From assembly GCF_020509005.1 (NCBI RefSeq), contig NC_063013.1:5394001-5458000 (forward strand): a DNA stretch of 64,000 bases, in the 5' to 3' direction. Source of the DNA: Fulvia fulva (Eukaryota; Ascomycota; Dothideomycetes; Mycosphaerellales; Mycosphaerellaceae). The notes below the pieces were generated by a model. It did no database searches. It saw only the letters and a list, made by a program, of their open reading frames with translations, and was not told the origin of the DNA. The position numbers and the translations under genes were made by a program. Below are positions 29,134 to 40,757 of the stretch, in pieces. The stretch's first letter is position 1. Every line of letters starts with the position of its first letter.

Positions 29134-32100
29134 AGAGAGGAAAGAAGTTGAGGATTAATACAGCACAGCTAGACCTGTACGACGAGACGGGCAAGGACTA
29201 CGCTTGCAAACCGTTCGTCACGAATGTAAATATCGGCTCAAAGAAACTCTCTTCTTCCAATCTCACTCTCATAGACACTGGCGCACTAGGCGAGTCTTTT
29301 ATGGACTATAAACTCGCGACCTCTCTCAACCTCGAACCCTAGGAACTGAAGTACCCTCGCACCCTTGAACTCTTTGACGGCACGGAGACTACCACTAGTA
29401 AGATTACTCATGTTGTATACACGTCAATCACCCTCGGAGGCAAGCGTATGTCGATCACTAGCTTCCTTACGTCCCTACCGCATCAGAAGTTTATCCTCGG
29501 CCTCCCCTAGTTCAGACGACACCGACCTATCATCGACTGGACTTCCCTTACTGTCAGCTTCCCTCCAGAAGTTCCTCCGGCACCTCCGCCTTCTCCGCCG
29601 CCTTAGCGCGGTCCTGAGTATACCAAGATCTTCTAGGTGAACGCCGCTACCTTCACCACTGCTGCTAAGCAGCCCAAAGCTCAAGTCTTCGCCGCCTCTC
29701 TCCGCGATATCGACATCGCCCTCGAGAAGCTCGACAAGAAGCGTACACCTACCGACCCTACTACGAAGGTCCCTCCTTAGGCATACTATATCCTCTACGT
29801 ATTCGATACTAAAGCCGTAGACGAGCTGCCTCCTTATCGCCCTTACGACTATAAGATTAAGCTAGAAGAAGGTGTAGAGATACCGTTCGGACCGCTATAT
29901 TCTATGTCCCGAGCAGAGCTTATCGTCCTTAAGAGATACCTCGAAGAGAACCTAAAGAAGGGGTTTATTCGAGCGAGCCGTTCTAGCGCTAGTAGTCCCG
30001 TTATGTTTATTAAGAAGCCCGGCGGTAGCCTACGCTTCTACGTAGACTACCGAGGCTTAAACGCTATTATAAAGAAGAACCGCTACCTAATACCGTTAAT
30101 TTAGGAGACGCTCGAGCGCCTCTCTAAGGCTAAGTACTTCAGTAAGCTCGATATTATCGCTACGTTTAACAAGTTACGAATGGCAGAAGGACACGAGTAT
30201 CTCACAGCCTTCCGTACTCGCTACGGGCTGTTCGAGTCGCTCGTTATGCCCTTCGGCGTTTGTAACGGGCCTAGTACCTTCTAGAAATTCATTAACGACA
30301 TCCTTTAGGAGTTCCTCGATCAGTTCTACACTGCCTACATCGACGACATCCTAGTCTATAGCGAGACCAAGGAGGAGCACCGCGAGCACGTCTCTAAGGT
30401 CCTTCAGAAGCTCGCAGACGCCGGCTTGCAGCTCGACATCGACAAGTGCGAGTTTGAGAAGACCGAAGTCAAGTTCCTTGGTTTGATCATTACCGCAGAC
30501 GGCATCAAGATGGACCAAGAGAAGATCGACGCTATCGTCGAATAGGATGCTCCTACGAACGTCAAAGAGGTCCAGGGTTTCCTAGGCTTTGCCAACTTCT
30601 ACCGCCGCTTCATCCACGCATTTTCGGGCGTGGTACGCCCTTTGACGAAGCTCACGCGCAAGGGTGAGAAGTTCGCCTGGACCGACGAATGCCAGGAGGC
30701 TTTTGACTTGCTCAAAGCGAAGTTTGTTGAGAACCCGCTTCTACGGCACTTCGATTTCGAACTGGAGACCCGTGTAGAGACCGACGCATCCGACGGCGTG
30801 GTGGGCGGTGTCCTGCTACAACGCCGCTCGCCTGAATCCCCCTGGTTACCTGTCGCCTTCCTCTCCAAGAAGATGACCGCCACGGAGTGTAACTACGAGA
30901 TCTACGACAAGGAGCTTCTCGCCATCGTCAAAGCTTTCGAAGAGTGGCGCCCCGAGCTCGAAGGCTCTGCTATGCCCGTCCAAGTAAGCTCCGACCATAA
31001 GAACCTCGTCTACTTTATGAAGAGCAAGCTGCTCAATCGTCGCCAGGCCCGCTGGAGCGAGTTCCTCTCCCGGTTCAACTTCGTGATCTCGTACACGCCC
31101 GGCAAGGCCAACTCGATGGCCGACGCCCTTACCCGCCGCCCTGGTGACTCTCCAGTTGATCGAAGAGGGGGCCGGCAAATCGCAGGGCAACAAGTCATCA
31201 AAGAGCACAACCTCTCTTCCGAGCTTCGAGAGTACCTATCGAATGGCCAGCCTACGCTCGCCGCTTCCTTTGCTACTCTCGTGCTCGCTCCTGCCTACCT
31301 TGACGAGAGTGACGATGAATCCGAGCCTGAAGAATACGCCTCGGACGCTGAGGACTTGAACGACGATGAAGAGGGCTCAGTAACGACCGACGGCTCATCC
31401 GAATCAGACTTTGAGGGGTTTGATAATGAGGAGCAGCCCGAAGGCATCATGGCACGAGTACGAACAGCGTACGATGCCGACATAGACGCCTAAGAGTTAG
31501 TTCAGGCCCTTGAATCTAGCGCGAGGACATTCCCGGGCTTCTCGCTATCCGAGTGCGAGCTCTAGGAAGGTGTCGTCTACTTCCGTAAGAAGCTTTACGT
31601 ACCGCAGCCCGAAGGCTCTAATATCCGAGCTGAGATTCTTCAAATCATCCACGACTCCGCCTCTAGGGGTCACCTAGGCGTAGCTAAGACCCACAAGCTC
31701 CTCGCTAGGTATTACTAGTGGCCGCATTCCTAGAAGGACGTCCGCCGCTACGTGCTGAACTGCGCTGCTTGCCGAAGAGCCAAAGCTAACCGCCACCGTC
31801 CCCACGGTCTCTTGCACCCTCTCCCGGCTCCTGATCGTCCGTGGAAGCACATCACTATGGACTTTATCACCGATCTTCCTCACGGCAAGACCTTCAGCGG
31901 CGTGAAAGCAAAGGCCCTTCTAGTGATCGTGGACCGTCACTCCAAGGACCGGTACATGATCCCGTGCTAGAGCATGACCGCAAAGGAGACTGCTCGCTTG
32001 TTCTACGAATTCGTCTGGCGCTTTCAAGGCCTCCCGGATAGCATCACCTCTGACAGAGGCACCCAGTTCATCTCGCACTTCTGGAAGCGTCTGTGTGCTA

Positions 32101-33019
32101 TCCTGGGCATCAAGCATAACCTCTCGACCAGTTTTCAGCTACAGACCGACGGCCAGACCGAAATTACGAACGCTATCCTCGAGCAGGTCCTTCGTTGCTT
32201 CGTCGACTACCACCAGAAGGATTGGCCTCAGCATATCCCTGCGGTGGAGTTCGCTACTCGTAACTGGGACTCGGAGACTACTGGCTACTCTCCCTTCTAT
32301 ACTACGAGAGGTTACCACCCTCGTATAGGCATGGAACCAGAAGAACCTCTCCCGCCTACCGAAGACGCAAACGAGCAAGCAGCAGACGAGTTCGCTACTA
32401 TGCTCTCACAGATCCATGAAGAAGTTCACGACGAGATGGTGTACGCACAAGCAATCTACGAGGATCAAGCCAATCGTCGTCGCCAGCCAGCTCCCGACTA
32501 CCAAGTAGGCGATATGGTCTACCTCAACTCCAAGAACATCAAGACAGACCGCCCCTCCAAGAAGCTGAACTGGAAGAACCTAGGTCCTTTTGAGATCACC
32601 GAGCGTATCAGTTCACACGCCTAACGTCTAGCTCTTCCTGCGAACATAAAGATCCACGACGTCTTCTATCCCGTACGCCTTCGGCCGTCGGCTAAGGACC
32701 CATTCCCGAACCAAAACCAAGACATGCCAGGTCCTCCCGATGAAGTAGAAGTCGACGAGCCTATTAACCTACCTTCTGACGACTATGCCGTCCGTAAGAT
32801 CCGGGGAATCCGCGTAGAGCCCAACGACGTTGAAGGACTACCGCCGATCAAGTATGAAGTCGAATAGCAAGGTTGCCCTAAGTAGGATACCTTATAGGAA
32901 CCTATCCAACATATCATCTTCAATCGTTAAGCAATCGAAGAATACCACGCCCGCGTAGACGGCCTAGAAGTCAACATCGGCAGGCTCTTCGAATCTGAGC
33001 TCTTCGACGGGGCTTACTA
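29130..33019 (+). pseudogene. Gy-B1 pol with in-frame stops and degenerate chromodomain
   Basis: The frame shifts by -1 relative to gag. Recognisable are protease (LIDTGALGESF, ~29,268), RT (YIDDILVYS, ~30,335-30,360), RNase H (ETDASDGVVGGVLLQ, ~30,778, in an unbroken 287-codon stretch 30,630-31,493), an integrase HHCC finger (CAACRRAKANRH), and catalytic blocks ITMDFITDLP and ITSDRGTQFISHFW with the Glu in QTDGQTEITNAILE. Near the end, IKYEVE-stop-QGCPK-stop-DTL-stop-EPIQHI resembles a chromodomain whose Trp/Gln positions became stops. About 29,750-30,170 also has missense changes (FYVDYR for the usual FCVDYR, NRYLIP for NRYPIP). It cannot make a full Pol without readthrough or help from another copy. 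Confidence 0.85.
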
Positions 33020-33130
33020 ATAGCATATCGACCATAACATTAGGCCTAGGCCTAGTACTAAAGCTGAACATCCTCGATATATAGAACTACTACGGCTTCG
33101 TAGGAACTCAGCTTTGTTCGGGGGGGCTAC

Positions 33131-33650
33131 TGTCATGGTCTCCCCACAGAGTGTACAGAAGGTGGGGACAGAAGAGCCTCAGAGTGCTCAGAAGTCGTCA
33201 AGAAGTGACAGTCCAGCTTGGTATGTGAGCGCCAAGAATCACATGCCCCGCAACATTCACTACGGGACCCAGCCCTCCAAATTCACCCCTCTACCAAACC
33301 TTGACAGATTCACTTCGGCTCGTGACTGTGTGACTCACGGCACTCCCGCGAGCACCCGCGACTGCGCTGGACCCTGGAAGAAGCACGTGGAAGACTCGGA
33401 ACGTAGGGCAGGTTGGAATAAGGTTTTGAGCAAAGCTGCTGAGCGCGGCTTCGCACGGGTTAGCCCTGTTGATGCGGGGACACGCACTCGCGAGGGTCGC
33501 GTATAAATATCTGGCCTTCCCCAGGCCTCTCTTGCTTTCTTCGTCTTTTGTTTTGTGTAGCAATCATACCATACCCTTTTGCATCTGCACTTCGCACCTG
33601 CATTCTCGCTTTCACCCTTGCATCTCACAGGCCAGGCTCTCGCCCTGACA
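33131..33650 (+). repeat. Gy-B1 3' LTR
   Basis: 520 bp, nearly identical to the 5' LTR, preceded by a polypurine run (ttcgggggggctac) that could prime plus-strand synthesis. The differences I see: gtcgcg/gccgcg, ctggcc/ctagcc, ccagg/ctagg and ctgcac/ctacac. Three of the four are RIP-type changes in the 5' copy. Confidence 0.93.
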
Positions 33651-33910
33651 GTAGTATACTACATTAATATGCTTTGACCTATTATAGATATAGGCATCTT
33701 TAATAAAGGTTAAAGCTACTTAGTTGTCACCTATAAGCTTTACTAGTCTTAGCTTATTAGTAGTACTTTTGCTAACCTTGATCCTAGGTTAGAATAAACA
33801 CTCTCTAACTAGGTCAGGACACCTCATCTCTCTAAGGACTATAGTAAGAAACTGTAACTACTTAGCTACTATATTTATAGCTATAAACTCAGCCTCTATT
33901 GTTTATATAG
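33651..33910 (-). mobile_element. Copia-1: RNase H remnant between two insertions
   Basis: Continues Copia-1 after Gy-B1; attaatatgctttgacc matches atcaatatgctttgacc in Copia-2 near 63,170. It ends at a 17 bp word ctctattgtttatatag (33894-33910) that is repeated exactly at 37175-37191, the TSD of LINE-A2. Confidence 0.85.
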
Positions 33911-36900
33911 ATAGATATTTCATTAAGCTGTTATAGTGCCCTTTGGCCTATATAGCTATACTATCTTGTTTTCGTATATATAGAGGGGAAACCGTGTTAG
34001 TGAAAACCCCTCCTCCTTCCCGCCTGTCTTTTCCTCCTAGTTATTGTCTTAATTTTCCCTTGTTAGGGGTACGCTAGTGTTATAGGCCTGCCCTAATAAC
34101 TACCCTATCTGCCACCCCCTAGCTTCCGCCTCTTGTCTATCTACTCCTCCGTCTCGCTAGCGAGGCTAAACTGCTAGAGGTATCCCTACTGTAGTATCTA
34201 CCGAGAGATTCGGCGAATATTGCCTTTGTCCCTAATAATTGACTTGTAGTCTCTCCTTCCCGCTTAGTGCCTCTAATTTCCCCTGCCTCTCGCCTACTAC
34301 GGGCATCGTAGTAGTATATGTTCTAGGTTTTACGATAGGTAGCTATACTAGTAGGCTGGGCTATAGATGTCTAGTACGCGTCTTCTAAATAGGTAGGCCC
34401 TTAACCTAATATGTTCGGACCTGATTTGGATCGCTATGCTTGCCTCGGCCCTTGTCAGGTCCCTATATAGCTAGTAATTGTGTCTCTAGAAGGCTCGGAG
34501 CGCTATCGGGCCTATTGTCTTAGGGGGCTTCCTTTTCTAGTCCTGCTCCTATAGGTAGCTCGCTATCTATTCCGCTAGGCTTTAGGTCTTAGCCTTGCTC
34601 CCGCCGGCCTAGCGAGTCCTACGCTCCTCCTCTTTTCGTGCTAGCCATTCGGTGCTTGTCTATATAGCCGTAAAGGTAGTAAGGTCATCCTCTTTTTGGC
34701 TTGTCCTATATCCGGCCCCTCTCCGGTAGTGGCTTTCTATCTTATTCTTTACCTCCTAGATCGTAGTTTGTACTAGGTAACCTGTCGTCCTTACCGCGTA
34801 TTGAATTCTTATTCCCCGGATGTACTAGCCGATTAGTAGTGTTCCTGTCTCCATTTCTACCGTGCTTATTGACGTTGTCTTATATACGCCTAGTACCCTA
34901 CGTAGGTTGCCTACCTATGTCCTGTTTAGGGGTTGCTCTATCCGTTTCGGGATCGGCTTGCCTACGCCTCCTGTTCCCTAAATCTGTGCCCCGTATAGCA
35001 TAGCTAGTCTGACGATCGCCTTATATATTACTCTTGCCTTATCGAATGTTGCTCCCTATGTAGATGCCGTAAGTCTCTTTATCGAGGCTTCGTTAACTTG
35101 TGCTCGACTCTAGGCTTTCTTAACCTATACATTCTAGCTTAGCTTTGGGTCGAGCTAGATCCCTAGTACTCGTAGCTCCGCTAATAGCTTTGTCTCGTAG
35201 CCTTAGATTCTTACCGCCGCCTTTATATTATAGTATATTCTCGCTTTACTAAATTGTATAAGTTAGTACTTTTTAGGGGCGAACTGGGCACTATACTTCT
35301 TTGCCCACTCCTCGCATTTCTTGTGCCTATCTTCGAGGAGGCGACAGTTCTCTTCTGTCGAGTCTGACTAGGCTAGGATGTTTATGTCGTCCACGAACCC
35401 CGATACTAAGGTTTGCGGAGAGGTGAGTAGGGGGATTAGATCAGACATAAATATTAGAAACAGGATAGGGGAGAGAGTAGATCCCTAAGGTATTCTAGTC
35501 TCTACCTTTACCGGGTCGGACGTGTACCTTCCTAGGACTAGGTATGTCGTCCGTTCCTAGAGAAAGGAGTAGACGAACGTCGTTGCCTACTAGGGGATGC
35601 CTTTCTACTATAGGATATATATTAGCCTTTGGTATAAGACGTTATCGAAGGCTCCTACGATGTCGAGGGATAGTAAGGACGCCGCTCGGTTCCTACCGTA
35701 GTACTAGAGGGTCTGAATTTGCTCCGTAATTAGCTCTATTACTATTAGTATCGATCGCTAGCTTCTTCCCCCTATCTATGTTGCTAGGAGTACGTAGTTG
35801 TCCTCGGCTAGCTACGTAAGTCTCTAGGCTACTATCTTTTCTAGGACCTTCCCTATCGTGTTTAGAAGTGCGATTAGTCTATACGACTTAGGCTAAGTAT
35901 AGTCCTCCTTCTATAGCTTACGTAGCACTACTATTATAGACTCTCTATACGGCTTCGGGTGATACCCTAGCCGTAGGTACGCGGTAAACAGGTTTACTAG
36001 GCTCGGCGCGATCTCTTCTCTATACTCTTTTAGTAGTATATTTAGTATCCTATCTAGGCCTAGGGCTTTCCGTCCTTTTAGCTTACTTATAACTCCTATT
36101 ACTATATTAGAGCTAACCGCCCAATCTATGTCTAGGGGTTCCGGGTATATGCTCGGGTCGATATCCGTAAGGTCTACCTCTACTTACGTCGAAAAGAAAT
36201 GGTCGGCTAATACTTTTACCTTACCCCGGGGCGTAGCCTAGGCAATCCCTTCGCGGTCTACGTAAGGAAGGAATCGTATTTAGCAAGCTAGCTACGAGAT
36301 AAGGTGACAAGTCTTAACCGCGCTTTCCTACTTATCTAGTACTACCGTATAGCCTCGTTTCGAGAGGTTAGCCCGGAGTAAAAGCTTCCCTCTACGCCCT
36401 CCCTCCCTGTTTGCTCCTTAAGCCAATATCCACCTCTATAGGCCTAAGCCCTTTAGTGCTCTCTATTAACCGATATGCGCATCCGTCCTCTCGGGCTATA
36501 TAGACAGTGTTAGCCGTCGCTACTAGTATATACTACGCCCTAGGTTTTGACGCCCTTCGCGTTACCGTAGCCTATCTCTAGAAAGCGGCCGTCTATACCT
36601 CGTAGGTTTGCTCGGGGCACACACTACGCCGGGCAGCGTACTCCTTACGTTTCTATCTACTAACTAATATGAAGTTCCTTATTACCCTGCCCTCGATCCT
36701 CCCCGATTATAGAACTAATCCACTCGTATTATACGTCTTTTCCCCGTCCTAATAGCCGTCTTATCCTTACTTAGACTATCGTCTTTTCCTCGTCGTAATC
36801 TACTATATTAGACTAGGTACGTTATATAGCGGGATAGGTAGTACCTTAGGCAAAACCCTCGTTCCTATACCGGGTGTTCAATAGGCCCTTATAGGCTTCG

Positions 36901-37174
36901 TCGCGTGTCTACCTACCCACCGCATTGCCCGCTAGCAAACACTAGATTGCTTCGTAGTCCGCTCGACGCCGTTACATAGTCCGCTCAGTTGTTGTTCTGT
37001 AGTCCGCTCGTCTAATGTTCGTTGCTTAGCCCGCTCGGTTTGCGGTCTCCGGAGGTGAAAATTCTGCACTTATACTAGAGGTGTCCTGTCGAGCGTATAG
37101 GCCACGGTTCCGCGCCCTTCTTATACGTAGAAAGAAGAGGGACTCGCTCCCGACACGAGTACACGCTCGTCGGG
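33911..37174 (-). mobile_element. LINE-A2: RIPed LINE body with unrelated 5' segment
   Basis: A 3,264 bp insertion in Copia-1 flanked by a perfect 17 bp TSD. From 33,911 to about 36,250 it follows LINE-A1 (the 3' end cattaagctgttatagtgccctttggcc against catttacccgttgtggtgccctccggcc, then RT up to the region before the endonuclease), heavily RIPed. From about 36,250 to 37,174 I can no longer align it to LINE-A or LINE-B. That part holds spaced TAGTCCGCTCG-type repeats. A single TSD around both parts suggests one chimeric insertion. Confidence 0.75.
36954..37037. repeat. spaced direct repeats TAGTCCGCTCG
   Basis: Four copies of a word near TAGTCCGCTCG/TAGCCCGCTCG start at about 36954, 36976, 36999 and 37025, with 22-26 bp spacing and different sequence between them. 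The word resembles the doubled motif in the Fot-type terminal repeats in this window. Confidence 0.6.
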
Positions 37175-37191
37175 CTCTATTGTTTATATAG

Positions 37192-40100
37192 TAACAGACC
37201 TCTGCTTCCTACTTATCTAGGACATAGTTGATCTATAAAGGCACTGTATATATCTAAGGATTAAGACTCTATCTACCTTATCTATAGTATAATTATAATC
37301 TGAGTATCCCTAGAGAATACCTCCTCCTCTTCTATACATTAAGCCTAGGTCTAGGTATGATCTTAGATATCTAGAGAGTTTCTTCAAAGCTCTAAGATGT
37401 TGCTTTAAAGGGTCAGTAATATATAAGCTAATCCTTCTAAGGGAGAAAGCAAGGTCTAGCCTTGTTATTGTTATTAGCTATATCTAGGTACTATTACAAC
37501 TCTAGTACTCCTGTTTGTTATACCTCTTATCTATAGTAGCTAAAGGTCTTAGATTCTTATAGCTGTCTATAGGTAAGAGTATAGGTGTGGCGTTCTCTAG
37601 AAAGATGCCTATCTTAGTAAGGTTAGTTTAGATATAGTGTCCTTAATCAAGCTTTAAAGTACCTTAGGACCTGTTTCTTATAATCCTTATTCTAAGGATC
37701 TTCTTAGGTTCCCTAAGATCTTTAATCTTAAATACTCTTCTAAATTTAGCCTTAAATTACTAAACATCTAACAGCTTTAGAGCTATAATAGGGATGTTAT
37801 CTATATAGGTAAGGACTATAATGTCTCTTCCTCTATAGATGAGTAGGTATAGATCTACCTAGGACTAGGTGAATCTAATCTATTCTAGCTTAGTAATATA
37901 GGGCTTGTTCTAATCTCTAGCTACTTGCTTTAGTCTATATAGGCTTCTAAGGACCTTAAAGACTATATTTAGTAGAATTTCAACACCTAGGGGTGGGATT
38001 ATATAGATGTCTTCAAGAAGGCTACTTTCGATAAAAGCATTGTTTATATCCACCTAGTGCATCTTAAGATCTCTCTTATATACTATAGCTATGAAGACCC
38101 TAAGGGTATTATACCTAATAGTAGGTACAAAGGTATCTTCAAAGTTAATACTATATTTCTGTAAAAACCCTCTTATAACTAGTCTTCCCTTGAACTTTTT
38201 AATAGCTCTACTGATCATTCTTTTCATATCAAAAACCTACTTAGATGTAACCAGGTTTACACCCCTTGGTAGTACAACTGGATCCAAGGTGTTGTTGCTT
38301 CCTAAGGCAATAAGTTCTTTCTAGATTGCCTCTTTCTACATATGTCCCTAATTGGGGTCTCCTACTGCCTCCTTATAGAACTTTAGGATTAGCACTTCCT
38401 ACTAGTAGGCTATAGCCTGCCCAACAGTAGCAAATGTATGTCCCTCTATATCATTCAGGATTTCCTTAACCCAGCTTATAGTTAGATCAAGATGAAACAT
38501 CTGAGCAATCAATGCCCTATAATGCTTGGCTTCATGCTCAGCAGAGCTATCATCTTCATCCCCCCTTGACCTCTTGTTGCCTACAAGCTGAGGCGGCTGT
38601 TAAGGTTGATCCTCCTGAACAAGTTCCTCTTCCTTTTCTTTTCTTGGAGTCCCCTCTCCTCCAATCTTCTAGTACTCTCTAATGTCTTTTAGAGGTTAGG
38701 GAAGTTACACAAACAGAGGCTTTACCTAGAGCTGCTGTGGCTGCATTAATGAACTAGAGACCTGAGCAGGGGGTCTTCTAACAGGGTTTCTCTTTGGGGC
38801 TCTGCTTGACTAGTTTGTGAAGGTGATGCTAAGATCTACATCACCCCCCTTCTTATTCTTAAACTAGTCAACTTGCCCGTGTGTTTTGATGGCTTTCATA
38901 ACAGGCTCCCAGAAGAGCCATTGCTTTGTGGTGTTCTCCACATAGCTAACAAAGACAACTTCTTTACCCCTATTCATGAGCTTGTCACTTCTCAAGCCTT
39001 GAGGTTAGGATCTCGGGTCTACATAGACTACTGCTTTACATCCCCAGACTCTCAAATGGTCAACTGTAAGTACCTGGCTAGTGAAGGCTTCTTCTAGTGA
39101 AAGAGTAGTACCATCTATTATTAGTCTATTTGGAAGTCTGTTTCTGGCCACAGTTTGAGCAATAAGGGCCTCTGGCCAGAATTCAACTAGCATATTTGAG
39201 TCCTCAAGCATAGCTCTCGCTGTGTTCTTAGAGGCTGAGATTGACCTTTCCACAGGTCCATTCTGAAGTGAGTTGTAGGCATCAGTTGTGTCTATCTGAA
39301 TGCTAAACTCCTTCTCCCACTGTTTTAGCAAGGAAAGAATTTCCCTTACACCATTACTACGGATTGCAGATAGAAAACACCTTCAGCTGTTCTCTACCTG
39401 AACCTTCCATTCCTTTAGAGCTGTAGGAGCATCACTCCTAGCCTTTAAAGGGATTACCCACTTCTTATGTTTGCAAGGGAGCAGACCTTACAGTTCTGGT
39501 GTTTAGAAGGAACAGGAATAGGATCTTTCTTGTCAGTGACTCTATACAGGTTTCTTAGCAGCCCCTTGCCAAGGTGTGCACATCTTCTATGCTATAGCTC
39601 CTACTGGTCCTGGGACTCAGTGGCAGTCATAGCCTGTTCCAATTCATACTTAAAATGTGTACCTAACTTAGACAGATCTAAGTCATGCTCCTGTAGAGAG
39701 GCATATGCTTGAGGCATAGCTTCAAGCTGCTCTGAAACACTTTGAATGAATAGAACACCCCCTCTTAGCTTTGTCTGGACAACAGGTTTTCTAGAAAGGG
39801 ATTTGAGGGTGAAACTGGGTGGTTAGACAGCAAACTGTTGGCTGAATTGATTCCAAGAAACAAGGCTAACTCTAAGGCCAGGAACAAACAAAACATTCTT
39901 CAAGACAATCTGCTTCCTAGAAGGACCACCCATCACTGCACTCCCCTCATGTGTGGCATGTAGGTAGCCACCCCCAACCTTGATCCACTTCCTCTTCTGA
40001 AGAGGTTTCAGGGTCCTGAAAAGTGAATCCTGGTCAGTCATATAGGATGAAGCACAAGAGTCAAGCAACCACTCTGAGGAGGGGTACTTGCTTTTGGCTT

Positions 40101-40757
40101 CCACAGTTGAATAGGCAACCTCATCAACTTTATCATCCTCTGATGGTGTCTCAGGGTCTGATGAGTCTTCATGGGTTGTATGGGCTCTTGCAGGCTTCTT
40201 GGTGGATGAGGCTTTCTTCTTCTGGCTGTCACCCACCTTCCTTGTCAGGTCCTTCATCACCACTAGGATGTCCCTCAGGCTTGGGGATAGGGACCTCCTT
40301 CTTGGTGGTGATGATTGTCTCTTTGTAACAGAGGTGTTTCCTCTGTTGAACTTGTCCTTCCTGACAGCATGCTTGGCTCCAGAGAGGTGTGGGCAATCCT
40401 TGATCACATGATCACCATCACAGAGATGGCAGGTGATCTTGCCCTGGAAACCTCTTCCTGCAAACATTGCTGTTTCCTTGGATGCAACTTCCAGCCTGGA
40501 TTCATGTGACTCAAGCAGTTGTAGACAATCTTCATATGACAGTCCTGGCTAGGCCAGGATGGTGTTCTTAGTATCAAGATACACCTTAGGCAGGGCTTGA
40601 AGCAGATGCTTCAGCTTCCTTGTAGGCTTTCTGTAGTGAGCCTCTACTAGGTCAACTTTAGCAATCCTTCTTGCAAGATTGCCAAGGTGGACCTAGGCCT
40701 GTCTGATGGTCATGCCATCTGTCATTCTGAAGTTGATTAATTCTTGAACAACTACTA
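37192..40757 (-). mobile_element. Copia-1: RT, integrase, protease and gag part
   Basis: RT sequence (37,192 to ~38,450) is heavily RIPed. From ~38,450 rightward the copy is nearly unmutated and reads as Ty1/copia on the minus strand. There is an integrase fragment at 39331-39005 (NGPVERSISASKNTARAML, VWGCKAVVYVDPRS) and a Gag-protease fragment at 40467-39823. That fragment has zinc knuckle CHLCDGDHVIKDC and protease-like LLDSCASSYMTDQD, where the usual D-S/T-G core is altered to DSC. Scattered stops and frame breaks remain, so it is not functional. It is interrupted at 40757 by Fot-1. Confidence 0.85.

Larger units (their letters stand above)
27360..33650 (+). mobile_element. Gy-B1: Ty3/gypsy element with shared stop codons
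   Basis: A 6,291 bp element with 5 bp TSD gtagt, two 520 bp LTRs (TGTCATGG...CCCTGACA) that differ at about four positions, gag and pol frames, and a degenerate chromodomain. The near-identical LTRs mean a young insertion, yet the coding frames hold many TAG/TAA stops, nearly all also present in Gy-B2. RIP damage is patchy: heavy at about 29,750-30,170, light elsewhere. Confidence 0.92.

Noticed and set aside
36954..37037. Spaced direct repeats that look CRISPR-like at first sight
   Set aside because: The repeats are only about 11 bp and imperfect, there are four copies, no cas-like gene is nearby, and the genome is eukaryotic.
38091..38324. A 77-codon plus-strand frame as a small gene
   Set aside because: It lies antisense to the RIPed copia RT and has no start context or motif.
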